Source: Chloroflexus aurantiacus J-10-fl (GTDB lineage Bacteria > Chloroflexota > Chloroflexia > Chloroflexales > Chloroflexaceae). From it: a stretch of DNA of 64,000 nucleotides. The translations under genes and the position numbers were made by a program. The notes beneath the pieces were generated by a model that made no database searches, had not been told where the DNA came from, and saw only the letters and a list, made by a program, of their open reading frames with translations. Positions 41,828-51,600 of the stretch are shown piece by piece. Positions within the stretch are counted from its first letter, which is position 1, and every line of letters begins with the position of its first letter. Location of the stretch: assembly GCF_000018865.1 (NCBI RefSeq), contig NC_010175.1, positions 4,216,001-4,280,000 on the forward strand, in the 5' to 3' direction.

Positions 41828-44262
41828 ACCTGCTCTCCTCCGTGAAACTCCAACGGGCACCACGCAGTTGGTTGGTCGTTGATGAACGGTAGGGTAATCC
41901 GAAATACGCTGCCACCTCCCGGTCGTTCGTCTACCCAGATGCTTCCCTGATGGGCAGTAACGATACCATGACAGATCGCAAGCCCTAACCCACTCCCGCT
42001 CCGGTGACTGCGTCGATCACGCTCTAAGCGGTAAAATCGGTCAAAGATGCGGTGCCGTTCGCTGGCCGGAATGCCCGGCCCGCGATCACCAACACTCAGC
42101 ACCAGATCGGTATGGGTACAGAAGGCTTCCAGCGTAATCGGCCCCTCAGATGGCCCATACTTCTGAGCATTTTCCAGCAAATTCCATAGCACCTGCGTGA
42201 TAAGTGACGGGTCGATATACAGCAGTGGCAGTGTCGGTGATACGCATACCTCAACGCGACAGGTCGGATATTGCTGGTGAAAGCTGGTGACAACGTCTTG
42301 TACCAGAGCATTGAATTCCACCCACTCGCGGTCGAGCGGGAGTGTCCCTGCTTCAATTCGCGAGAGATCGAGCAGTTGATCGACAAATCGACTCAGGCGT
42401 GCTGTTTCCCGAGCAATATTCGATAGCAGGGCACGATGTTCACCAGGTGATACGTGATGTTGCCGCTCTAGTAAATCTTCGACCGAGGCGCGAATTGCGG
42501 TCAACGGCGAGCGAAGGTCGTGCGATACACCGGCCAGGAAGGTGCTCTTCAAATGGTTCGCTTGCCGTAGGGCTTCATTCTCGCTTGCTACCTGACGCAG
42601 GCGGGCATTACTCAGGGTCAGCCCCAATTGTTGGGCAATGGTCAACAGCAGCGTCAGGTCTTCACCGCTGATATGACGATGCGCACGACTTCCAATTACC
42701 AGGGCACCGGCATTGGTGGCGTGGAGGATCAAGGGCAACGCCACCAGATCACAAAATCCATGAAGCGGCAACAGGGCGGCTTCAGGGGCAACAGCGTGTT
42801 GACGACACAGCCAGATCGGTTGGCCTGTGCTGATGACGGTGTCGATTAAGGCCAGCATGTGCGTCTGATCAATGGCGATCTGCGGGACGGCAGTGACTGC
42901 CAGTTGTTTCTCTTCTTTGAGCACAATAATCCCTACATCGAGATTGGTGAGCGCCAGAATGCGTTGCAGGACAATATCGATCTGGCGAATCGGATCGAGG
43001 AGGGTGCTGAGAAACAGGGCCAGGGTATTCAGCACTTCGGTCTGTGCTGCGTATGCCTGTAAGTCGGTGTAGAGACGCGCATGCCGCAAGATGGCTGCAC
43101 TGTGCGTTGCCAGCGTTGCGCCGCTCTGTTGGTCAATCTCGGTCCAGGGCTGTGTCGGTAGACGAACGGCCAGGATGACGCCACTAATGTCGGGTAGTGG
43201 GAATCCGATGACTTCGGCGGTGGGGGTTAATGTACGCTTGAGAAACGGGCCAGGCGAAGCGCGCCAGGTCAGAATGGTTGGATCATTGATAGCCCGTTGG
43301 AGCGAGGCCAGCGCGTGACGTCCAATTTCTCCTGGTGCATGCCAGACGTGCGTGCATAGTGTGTCTCCCGGAGGACCTTCCACGAGCATCACACCACTGG
43401 CATTGAGTAAGCGACCCATCTGTTCTGTGATTACGTTGGGGGCGTGAGCTGGATCGATCACACTACTCACAATCCGTATCGCATCGGTTAGGCGCTCAAG
43501 AATGTTCGATGGCTCACCACTCGTCGTTGTTGCATTGGTCGTTGCTGGTGGTGTCCAGCCGGGAAAGGTGCGTGGTCGGATCGGTTGTTTGATGCGCTCC
43601 AGGCGGTACCGACGCTGAACCTCAGCCGCAGCAGCAGCCATAATGCCGGTTAAAAAAGGGCGTACCAGCCGATAGTCGCCGGTAATATCGAGCACGCCAA
43701 TCAACGACCCATTATCAGGGTGGAACACCGGTGCCGCCGTGCAGGTTACGTCTTGCCAGCCGCTGCAATAGTGTTCGGCGCCTACCAGTTGCACCACATG
43801 GCCGGTGGCCAGCGCCACACCTATCGCATTGGTTCCGGCTACCGCTTCACTCCAGTTGCTACCCGGCAGTAAGCCTTTGCGAGCAAGTTTACGGCGACAG
43901 GCAGGATCGCCATCGACATCGAGCAGCGTTCCCTCGGCATCACTGATCGCAACGACGTAGCCAGCATTACCGAGTGTTGCTCGTAAGCGGAGCAATACCG
44001 GACTGGCAGCACGCAGGAATGCCACGTTCAGCTCGTGCAGATCGCGCAATTGTTGATCGCTGGTGGTCGCAAAGCGGGCCAGATTGAGATCGGCATTGAC
44101 GGCGAATGCCCGACACCGTTGCCACGACTCGCGGATGACGGTACGCATCGGTGAGAGATCGACCTCGGTATTGGCGAGAAACTGTTCACGTAGCGTCGCA
44201 ATCTGCCACACCAGGGGGTCAAGATCGGCCATGGTCGTTATATGCAGCGTTGCTCCGCTCAT
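41824..44262 (-). CDS. Sensor histidine kinase with AcoR-type N-terminal sensor and GAF domains
   Basis: An 812-residue kinase with no membrane span. The start is MSGATLHITTMAD, preceded by GGGAGG. Residues 1-240 look like the sensor of AcoR/DhaR-type sigma-54 activators: ESWQRC (45-50), AGTNAIGVAL (142-151), a Cys-x-AAP element (174) and GVLDITGDYRLV (189-200). One or two GAF domains follow to about 570. The kinase core has SHDLRSP with phospho-His581, the N-box in LLENAQKYG (Asn about 698), and the G-boxes DRGPGIP and GSGLGLAI. The sensor normally drives sigma-54 activators, so finding it on a kinase is a domain fusion. The ligand is not predictable but is likely a small organic molecule. 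Confidence 0.92.
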   Translation of the reverse strand: MSGATLHITTMADLDPLVWQIATLREQFLANTEVDLSPMRTVIRESWQRCRAFAVNADLNLARFATTSDQQLRDLHELNVAFLRAASPVLLRLRATLGNAGYVVAISDAEGTLLDVDGDPACRRKLARKGLLPGSNWSEAVAGTNAIGVALATGHVVQLVGAEHYCSGWQDVTCTAAPVFHPDNGSLIGVLDITGDYRLVRPFLTGIMAAAAAEVQRRYRLERIKQPIRPRTFPGWTPPATTNATTTSGEPSNILERLTDAIRIVSSVIDPAHAPNVITEQMGRLLNASGVMLVEGPPGDTLCTHVWHAPGEIGRHALASLQRAINDPTILTWRASPGPFLKRTLTPTAEVIGFPLPDISGVILAVRLPTQPWTEIDQQSGATLATHSAAILRHARLYTDLQAYAAQTEVLNTLALFLSTLLDPIRQIDIVLQRILALTNLDVGIIVLKEEKQLAVTAVPQIAIDQTHMLALIDTVISTGQPIWLCRQHAVAPEAALLPLHGFCDLVALPLILHATNAGALVIGSRAHRHISGEDLTLLLTIAQQLGLTLSNARLRQVASENEALRQANHLKSTFLAGVSHDLRSPLTAIRASVEDLLERQHHVSPGEHRALLSNIARETARLSRFVDQLLDLSRIEAGTLPLDREWVEFNALVQDVVTSFHQQYPTCRVEVCVSPTLPLLYIDPSLITQVLWNLLENAQKYGPSEGPITLEAFCTHTDLVLSVGDRGPGIPASERHRIFDRFYRLERDRRSHRSGSGLGLAICHGIVTAHQGSIWVDERPGGGSVFRITLPFINDQPTAWCPLEFHGGEQV

Positions 44263-44477
44263 AGCGCCTCCCTGCGCCTGAAACCTGTTATCCACCTGTC
44301 TGGTTGCGGTAATCTGGTTATACCACACCTCAATCAGAGCGTCTACCACTTGCACCCGTTTTTTCACCACTTTTTCACCGCACCCCATCTCCGCCCCTGC
44401 TACGATGAAGCCATCCCACTTCCCACGAATCCAGTCACAAGGTCGGTGATCAGTGTCATTGAGGACAGGAGGCGCTT

Positions 44478-45524
44478 ATGTATCGCACTGCTGATGGTCG
44501 TGAGATCTTCGTTATTGATGCCCACACCCATTTGTGGGATGCCAGCCCAGAGAATCAGCGCGGTAAGCTGGGGAAAGGCTGGATCGATTGCTTCTACGCT
44601 TACCACAAGAATCTGTCACCCGCCGATAAGGTTTGGACGCTCGAACACTATCAGCGCTATTCGGTGACCGATATGGCGCGTGATCTGTTTGTCGAAGGGT
44701 ACGTTGATATGTGCATTCTTCAGTCAACGAACCTCTTTGATTTCTACCACACCGGCTTTAACCCTATCGAACGTAATGCCCAGTTGAAAGAGGCGTTTCC
44801 TGAGCGGGTGATCCTGAACGGTTCATTCGATCCACGCCATGGCGAAGACGGCCCACTTGGTCTGAATGCCCTGCGCCGGGCAAAAGCACAATATGACATT
44901 CAGGGTGTCAAGCTCTACACCGCAGAGTGGCACAATGGCTCGCGTGGCTGGAAGTTGAATGATCCGGCAGCTTACCGCTTCTTTGAAGAGTGTGAGCGGC
45001 TTGGCATCAGGAACATTCACATCCACAAAGGCCCCACCATCTGGCCGCTTGATCGCGATGCGTTTGATGTTGCCGATGTTGATCATGTGGCGACCGATTT
45101 TCCCGGCCTGACCTTTATCGTCGAGCATTGTGGTTTGCCGCGCCTGGAAGACTTCTGCTGGATTGCAACCCAGGAGACCAATGTCTGGGGTGGCCTGGCG
45201 GTGGCAATGCCGTTCATTCACTCGCGCCCGCGCTATTTTGCCGAAGTGATGGCGAATCTGCTCTACTGGCTCGGCCCGGATAAGCTGACCTTTGCCAGCG
45301 ATTACGCTCTCTGGACGCCGGGCTGGCTGATCGATAAGTTCATGGCGTTTGAGTTACCGGCGGATCTCGAGGCTGAGTTTGGAGTAAAGCTCACCATGGA
45401 GACTAAGGAGAAGATTCTCGGTCTGAATGCTGCCCGTCTCTACGGTATCGATGTTGAGGCGAAGAAGGCTCAACTGCGGAATATGCCGGTTGTGCTTGAT
45501 GGTGCGACACCTGCGGTTGCGTGA
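44478..45524 (+). CDS. Amidohydrolase-family metal-dependent hydrolase
   Basis: A 348-residue TIM-barrel enzyme of the amidohydrolase-2 (ACMSD-like) family. The metal site H-x-H is VIDAHTHLWD (His16, His18), later metal-binding positions include HIHKGPTIWP and IVEHCGLP, and the terminal catalytic Asp is in FASDYALWTPG. The ribosome site AGGAGG precedes the ATG. The next gene starts 13 bases after the stop. Homologues of this kind are encoded in propane and alkane monooxygenase operons, where their role is not settled. Its substrate cannot be assigned here. Confidence 0.85.
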   Translation: MYRTADGREIFVIDAHTHLWDASPENQRGKLGKGWIDCFYAYHKNLSPADKVWTLEHYQRYSVTDMARDLFVEGYVDMCILQSTNLFDFYHTGFNPIERNAQLKEAFPERVILNGSFDPRHGEDGPLGLNALRRAKAQYDIQGVKLYTAEWHNGSRGWKLNDPAAYRFFEECERLGIRNIHIHKGPTIWPLDRDAFDVADVDHVATDFPGLTFIVEHCGLPRLEDFCWIATQETNVWGGLAVAMPFIHSRPRYFAEVMANLLYWLGPDKLTFASDYALWTPGWLIDKFMAFELPADLEAEFGVKLTMETKEKILGLNAARLYGIDVEAKKAQLRNMPVVLDGATPAVA

Positions 45525-45537
45525 AAGGTACCTGCCA

Positions 45538-46314
45538 ATGCCGACACTTACCGAGATTTATCGTGCGCTGGCCGAGGTGTACGATCCCGAACTTGATACA
45601 CCGATCACCGAATTGGGGTTTGTCAATGAGGTGCATGTGGCCGATGGTCATGTCACGGTGACCTACACGGTGCCTACATTCTGGTGTGCGCCAAACTTCG
45701 TCTTTATGATGTCGCAAGACATTCGCCACGAGGTAGCGCAGGTTCCGGGCGTGACCCAGGTTACCGTGATCGTCCACAACAATTGTCTGGAAGACGAGAT
45801 CAACCGTGGGGTGAATGCCGGTCGCAGCTTCGCCGAGACCTTCCCCGACGACGTTGATCGACAGGCCGATCTTGAAGCATTGCGTCATACGTTCACCGTC
45901 AAGGGTTTTCTGGCGCGGCAGGATGTCTTGATTCGGCGAATGCGTCAGGCCGGCCTGGCCGACGCGGTGATTCTGGCCTTGCGCATCGGTGACGTGATGG
46001 TACAGGGAGAGGATCTGTTGCTGCAAACGACCCCACCGCAGCGAGTGGCGCTGGCCGCAGCCGATTTACGCCGGTATCTTCACAAACGACGCCGGTTGCA
46101 TCTGGCAATAACCGCCGATGCCTACCTGTTCACAACCGTTGAAGATCGCCCTATTACAGAAGCTGAACTACCTGCCTATCTGCGCTACTCGCGCTCGGCC
46201 CGGCTCAACATTGCCTTCAACACCAGTCTTTGTGAAGGACTGTTGCGTACACAGTTCTTTCCTGAACGTCAGTACGACTATTCCAGTGTGGGTGATCGCC
46301 TGATGATTGGATAG
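45538..46314 (+). CDS. DUF59/MIP18-type metal-sulfur cluster assembly protein with C-terminal extension
   Basis: A 258-residue protein. Residues 1-100 are a DUF59 domain (IYRALAEVYDPELDTPITEL with the DPE motif, then a conserved Cys in PTFWCAPNF), as in SufT/PaaD-like proteins that mature iron-sulfur or diiron enzymes. The remaining 150 residues are a less familiar domain. ATG 45538 is chosen on the start of the family domain and AAAGGT ahead of it; a reading that begins 37 codons earlier overlaps the amidohydrolase gene. It sits between the amidohydrolase and the alcohol dehydrogenase, in one operon. Confidence 0.8.
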   Translation: MPTLTEIYRALAEVYDPELDTPITELGFVNEVHVADGHVTVTYTVPTFWCAPNFVFMMSQDIRHEVAQVPGVTQVTVIVHNNCLEDEINRGVNAGRSFAETFPDDVDRQADLEALRHTFTVKGFLARQDVLIRRMRQAGLADAVILALRIGDVMVQGEDLLLQTTPPQRVALAAADLRRYLHKRRRLHLAITADAYLFTTVEDRPITEAELPAYLRYSRSARLNIAFNTSLCEGLLRTQFFPERQYDYSSVGDRLMIG

Positions 46315-46327
46315 AGAGGACAAACCT

Positions 46328-47371
46328 ATGCGTGCTGCCCGTCTCCACGAGTACGATGAACATCTTAATGTCCAACTGCAACTCGAAGACGTGCCATTGC
46401 CGAAGATCACCAAACCCGGTGACGTTATCGTTCGCATCGGTGCAGCCGGCCTGTGTCGTACCGATCTGCACATCATCGAAGGGGTTTGGAAAGATATTCA
46501 AGACCCCCAACGCACGCTGCTCCCCTACATCCTCGGCCACGAGAACGCAGGTTGGGTCGAAGAGGTTGGGCCTGGCGTGACCTCAGTCAAGGTCGGTGAT
46601 CCAGTTATTTGCCATCCGTTACGCTCGTGTGGCGTCTGCCTTGGTTGTCGGCGCGGTGAGGACATGTACTGCGAGCACGGTAGTTTCCCCGGTCTCAACT
46701 GTGATGGTGGGTTCGCCGAGTACATGCTCACCAACGAACGGGCGTTGATTAAGCTCAATCCCAACGTGGCTCCGGTTGATGTTGCACCCCTGGCCGATGC
46801 GGGCATTACCGCCTATCGGGTAGCCAAAAAGGCTGCCCGGAAATTAAATCCCGGCCAGTACTGTGTTATTCTCGGTGTTGGTGGATTGGGACATATTGCA
46901 CTGCAATCGGTACGCGAATTGTGCGGGGCACGCATTATCGCCATTGATCGTTCAGAGGCGGCTCGTCAGTTAGCTCGTAATTTGGGGGCGCACTACGTGC
47001 TCGATGGCAGTGATACCATTGTGCAAGAGGTGAAGGAGCTAACGCACGGTGGCGCTCACGTGGTGATTGACTTCGTCGGTGAACTGGGTGCTGAACAGGT
47101 CTCGTGGCAAATGCTGCGACAGGGCGGAACCCATTTTGTGGTTGGCTATGGTGGGGCGGTTCACGTGCCAACCGTGCACATGATCATTACCGAAATAGCC
47201 ATTGAAGGTAGCTTGGTCGGTAACTACGTCGAGCTGGTTGAACTGATGGAACTGAATGCCGAAGGTCGGGTTAAGCTTCACGGTCAGCAATACCGGCTTG
47301 ATCAGATCAACCAGGCGATTGACGATTTCAAGAACCGACGAATTGCCGGTAGAGCGGTGATTGTGCCCTAG
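46328..47371 (+). CDS. Zinc-dependent alcohol dehydrogenase
   Basis: A 347-residue medium-chain dehydrogenase that oxidises alcohols with NAD(P)+. Catalytic zinc ligands are in GLCRTDLH and LGHENAGWVEEVG; structural zinc cysteines are the four in CGVCLGCRRGEDMYC. The nucleotide fold has GVGGLGHIALQ. ATG 46328 (MRAARLHEY) is preferred over an upstream TTG, with AGAGGA eight bases ahead. Similar enzymes are encoded at the end of propane monooxygenase operons, where they oxidise 2-propanol. It is the last gene of the three-gene unit; a strong hairpin follows 42 bases later. Confidence 0.92.
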   Translation: MRAARLHEYDEHLNVQLQLEDVPLPKITKPGDVIVRIGAAGLCRTDLHIIEGVWKDIQDPQRTLLPYILGHENAGWVEEVGPGVTSVKVGDPVICHPLRSCGVCLGCRRGEDMYCEHGSFPGLNCDGGFAEYMLTNERALIKLNPNVAPVDVAPLADAGITAYRVAKKAARKLNPGQYCVILGVGGLGHIALQSVRELCGARIIAIDRSEAARQLARNLGAHYVLDGSDTIVQEVKELTHGGAHVVIDFVGELGAEQVSWQMLRQGGTHFVVGYGGAVHVPTVHMIITEIAIEGSLVGNYVELVELMELNAEGRVKLHGQQYRLDQINQAIDDFKNRRIAGRAVIVP

Positions 47372-47413
47372 GCGATAGGCTGAACCGTTGTCATTGGGAT
47401 AATCGGGCACGTC

Positions 47414-47459
47414 ACATTACCGGGCAGGTAGAGGCATGGCCTTGTCTGCCCGGTAATGT
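47414..47459. terminator. 14-bp perfect-stem hairpin after the alcohol dehydrogenase gene
   Basis: ACATTACCGGGCAG (47414-47427) is exactly complementary to 47446-47459 with an 18-base loop that contains a small AGGC/GCCT hairpin. It lies between convergent genes and can serve either strand, although no long T run follows. Confidence 0.6.
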
Positions 47460-47511
47460 TGACCCGGATGATACGGCAGCTTGCGATCCTTGATGTTTGG
47501 CGTGTGTGGTG

Positions 47512-47540
47512 GTAGGGGCGGGTTCCGAACCCGCCCCTAC
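47512..47540. repeat. GTAGGGGC palindrome with GGGTTC core
   Basis: GTAGGGGCGGGTTC and GAACCCGCCCCTAC flank a single central base. The same arms occur at 9365-9393. Confidence 0.9.
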
Positions 47541-47597
47541 GGTCGTTGTGTGTTCCAGACTACATTGCCATCGCGATGGATCATCAGAGCGTAGAAC

Positions 47598-47621
47598 AGG
47601 GGCGCACAGTCGTGCGCCCCT
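47598..47621. repeat. Related AGGGGCGCAC palindrome
   Basis: AGGGGCGCAC and GTGCGCCCCT flank a 4-base loop; a further TAC follows on the right but the left arm lacks its partner. It is a variant of the GTAGGGGC family. Confidence 0.75.
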
Positions 47622-47682
47622 ACTGATGTGATGTTACCACGACGTTACTATCGGTGCGAAATGCTTTGGGCAAACGGAGATT

Positions 47683-47708
47683 GGCAGGAAGGGTAACTCC
47701 TTCCTGCC
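47683..47708 (-). terminator. Hairpin after the 274-aa envelope protein gene
   Basis: GGCAGGAAGG and CCTTCCTGCC form a 10-bp stem with a 6-base loop, 8 bases after the stop of the minus-strand gene. No clear T run follows. Confidence 0.5.
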
Positions 47709-47716
47709 GGTGTTCT

Positions 47717-48541
47717 TCAGCGCTCGGTCGGATTGGAGAGAAGCTGCCGCAACAATTCTTCCCTTGATGCCGGTGGTGTGGTCAACAATTCGGCGAGAAG
47801 CTGATCTGCGCGCGGCGCCGAAGGGCGACGCACCGGCCAGAATTGCAACCCCAGACCTCCGACCAGCAAGATGAAGCCAACCACGAACCAGAATGAGGCG
47901 TTGAACGGTGTGTTTGTGGCTGTGCGGGGCAGGCGATTCGGCAACTGATTGCTATTCCCTGCTGGTGCCGACTCGCTGTCGGTATCAATACCGGTAAAAG
48001 GCAGTTTTGGTGGAATGGACTCAGGTATGGCCGGAGCTACTGCTGGTGGTGGAACTGGTGCCGCCGTTGGAGCTTCCACGGTCAGCCCTGACTCTGTGGC
48101 GTTATTGGGAGCCGGACTGGTAAAGAAGAGATGGGCAACCACCGTATCGCCAGGGCCAACGGCAATCTCCAGCGGTGGCTGGCCGGGTGATCCCTGCTCT
48201 GGGGTTAATTGCAGGGCCAGCACATAGAACCCCGACTCAACCCAACGATCATAATTACCATTATTGTCACTGTAAACTACTGCATCACCAACTTGCACAG
48301 CGATATTGGGTGCAGGTGCATGGGTTCGCAGATCTATAATCGTCCCGGTAACCCGACCCATCGGTACTACCGTTGGCTCGCTGGTAGGCACGATATTGAC
48401 CGGCGGTATAGTTGGGCGTGGCGATGGTTGCAGCGCTGGTGCTGCGGTCGACGGCGTGGGAAGTGGTAGCAACGTAAAACCAATGACCATTGCGATCACG
48501 CCGCAAATCATCATACCAAAGCTGATCATTCGTCGTTGCAT
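47717..48541 (-). CDS. Envelope protein with carboxypeptidase-regulatory-like domain and C-terminal anchor
   Basis: A 274-residue protein of unknown function. The start is MQRRMISFGM, with AAGGAG six bases ahead. A signal anchor (residues about 10-27) is followed by a Pro/Thr-rich linker. A small beta-domain (GRVTGTIIDLRTHAPAPNIA to GFYVLALQL) resembles a CarboxypepD_reg/Cna-B-like fold. After a Pro/Ala-rich stretch comes NRLPRTATNTP, a membrane span (FWFVVGFILLVGGLGLQF) and a short Arg-containing cytoplasmic tail. LPRTA is reminiscent of a sortase signal, but about 45 residues follow the span and no sortase is nearby, so simple membrane anchoring is more likely. It lies next to the giant surface protein. 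Confidence 0.75.
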   Translation of the reverse strand: MQRRMISFGMMICGVIAMVIGFTLLPLPTPSTAAPALQPSPRPTIPPVNIVPTSEPTVVPMGRVTGTIIDLRTHAPAPNIAVQVGDAVVYSDNNGNYDRWVESGFYVLALQLTPEQGSPGQPPLEIAVGPGDTVVAHLFFTSPAPNNATESGLTVEAPTAAPVPPPAVAPAIPESIPPKLPFTGIDTDSESAPAGNSNQLPNRLPRTATNTPFNASFWFVVGFILLVGGLGLQFWPVRRPSAPRADQLLAELLTTPPASREELLRQLLSNPTER

Positions 48542-48698
48542 AAGCAACTCCTTACCCCTTTAGCGGTTGCAAGTGTGGCTGGCGCAGACAACAATCGCCA
48601 CGGAGACAATTGTAACATCAGCCGCTCTGTTATGCTATATCACCGTTGTGTCCTGCGGGTTGTATGGCAGGTGTGCTGACAACCCGCAGGGTATTGAC

Positions 48699-51600
48699 CT
48701 ATTCTGATACCACGATAGTGATGTCAGCGCGATTGTTTGTCTCATTACCCTCTTCGATGGCGCCGAACGGTGACCGTATATCACCCGATACGTTGCGGTT
48801 CCAGCTATCGACGTAGACATAGATTGTGTTGCGGCCAGGTGGCAGGCGTCCATTCCACGTCGGTGAACTGGCAGCCGGATCATATCCGAACGGGTTAGTC
48901 GTACTGCGTGGGAAGCTGATCAGGGTCACGCTCTCGCCGGGCTGGAGCGTGCCATCAAAGAACCAGGCGAGTCCTTGCCGTGCCAGCTCGTTCCACGGCT
49001 CGTTAACGTTCGGTGGTCGGCTGGGGTTGACGTAAAGATCAACCCAGAAGTTGCTGGCTGGTTCGCGGCCTACATTGGTGACCGTGACGCGATAGGTGAC
49101 CGGTATATTCTTGTTCGGGCTGGTTGGCGTTGCCTGTACGCTGACGATCAGATCCGGCGGACCTTGCGCGATGGTCATTGGCAAGAAGAGCATGACCCGC
49201 GGGTAGTAACCCATATCTATGGTGACACTCTGTCCGGCATTGAGCGTGAAGGTTACTTCAGGTCCGTCACTATCGGTAGCGTCATCGCCGACATTGGGTT
49301 GTGCCGACAGGTAACCGAGCCGATTGACAAAGATAACAGTAACCTGACCCGGCGGTAAACCGGCTACGGAGTAGGTACCATTGGTATCGGTGGCGACTTC
49401 AACTGTCTGCGGCAGTGTTGGCGTCAGGGTTGGCGTGTAAATGACGGTGACTCTGACGCTGCTGGCACGGTTGGTTTCCGATGGATCACGGATGTTGTTT
49501 TCATTGGTGTCGAACCATGCGATACCGTTCACGTTGCCGGTTCCGCGCAAGCCAGCGTCGATGCCTGCCAACGCCTGTCCACTGGTGAGAGTGAAGGTCG
49601 CGGTTGTGCCATCATTGCGGAAATCGTTGTCGTTGTCAACGGTGATGGAACCGCTGCCGTTGTTGGTGGTCGCGTAGCCGGCGGGCAGGCTCAACTGCAA
49701 CGAATAGCTGCCTGGGGTGAGATTGCTGAACGTGTAGCTCCCATTTGCCAGAGTCTGTGTGGTTGCCACCGCTGTTCCACCACCATCACGCAGCGTGATG
49801 GTGATGCCAGGCAGGCCAGGTTCACCACTGTCGAACAGTCCGTTACCGTTGACATCAAGCCAGACGGTATCGCCAACAGCCGTTGTGCGATAGAGGCCAA
49901 AGTCAATTGTCGTGTTGTTGGCGTTGAGCGTGACACTACTGCCAACGGCATTGCTATCGGTGGCCGGGTTACCACCCTGGTTAGCTGCACTTAAGAGATA
50001 ACCGAACCGCTCAACTGTCTGGATCGTTACTGTGCTGCCGGGTGGAATGTTGCCAATGGTGTAGTTAGGATTCAAACCACTGGCAGTGGTCGAGACGGTG
50101 CTCAATGTGAACGATGGGTTGGTTGTGTTAATGACATTACCGGTCGTCGTGACGAGAACTGTCACCGTTACACCATCGAGCGCCTGCTCGCCGCTATCCT
50201 GGATGCCGTTGGCATTGGTGTCCTCCCACACCAGGTCACCAATGGCTAGCGTACCGCGCAGACCGGCATCAATGTAGGTAATGTTTGCCGCTGAGGCAAC
50301 GGTAAAGGTAGCAGTACAACCGCTTGAGTCAATATCACTGTTATTGTCGGTCGTGAGTGTGCTACCCTGGGTTGTTGGCGTAAAGCCGGTTGGAAGCGTG
50401 ATACAGATCTGGTATGTCGTGTTAGTCAGACCGGTCGGTTCGATGCCGGTGATGGCGAATGCACCGTTCACGTCAGTCGTAACCGGAGTACCGGGGCCGC
50501 TGCTACTTCCGATCAACCTGACGCTGATACTTTCCATCCCAGGTTCACCGCTGTCGAACAGGCCATCGCTGTCGGTATCGAACCAGACAGTGCCACTGAT
50601 CTGGGCTGTGCGGTAGTAACCAAACGGTACTGCTGCTGTTTGCCCGCTCAAAACCGGGCCAGTGCTGGCCGTGCCGGTATTACCCGGCGAACGAGTGAAA
50701 CCGGAAGGATCGCTAACGATGCTTACCGTGTAGGTGCCGGGCGGGCCGCTGAAGGTCGCAATGCCAGAGAGATCGGTCTGTATCGTGCCACTAACCGGGC
50801 CGTTGAACGACACTGGAATCAGTCGGATGCCGGCTTCACCGCTCTCAAAAGTATTGTTAATCGTCACTGTTTCGTTGAATACCCGTGCGCTGACGGTGAC
50901 ATTCTGATAGTACCCCTGGTCGCGACTTTCGGTCGCACCGGCGTTCAGCGTCTGATTAGTCAGTTCTGCCGTCCCATCGCTGTCGGTTGCATTACTTCCC
51001 TGGTCGGCCGGCGTGATCTGATAGGCTGGGGTCGCCGTCGGCGGCGTGAAACTCAGCGAGAAGGTGGCGGCAGGCAGGCCGCTAAAGCTGTAGTTTCCAC
51101 TGCTATCGCTGGCTACACTGCGTGTGATGGTAGTGTTCAAATTGGGCAAACTGACTGTTGCCGTCAGATTGACCGTGACATTTGCCAGCAGTTCGTCGTT
51201 GGTACCACCGCGCTGCCCATCATAGTCGCCGTCAACGAAGGTGATACCGTTGACAGTACCGGTGCCGATCATGGCTGCCGAGCGATTCGTGGTTTGACCA
51301 TCGGTGACCGTGAACAGATCGGTGCGTCCATTGTTTCCAACAAGCGTCGCAACGCTGTTGTCGCCGGTATTCGCTGCCACGAAGCTGACATTGGTCGAGT
51401 CGGGATTGACAAATTCGAGCCGATAGCTTGCTCCCTCAACATTATTGATGGTGAAGTTACCGTTGCTATCGGTTGTTGTGGTTGATACGACGGTGTCTGT
51501 TGTATCAAGCAATCGTACCGTTACCCCACTGATCCCTGGCTCACCACTGGCCAGGTTGTCTGCCGGGCCGGCGGTGCCGTCAAAGAAGACCCGTCCGCTG

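Noticed and set aside
45427-45537. Longer N-terminus for the DUF59 protein
   Set aside because: It would overlap the amidohydrolase gene by about 100 bases, and the extra residues are unlike the family.
47940-48010. LPFTG motif as a sortase signal
   Set aside because: It lies about 90 residues from the C-terminus, not directly before the terminal membrane span, and no sortase gene is nearby.
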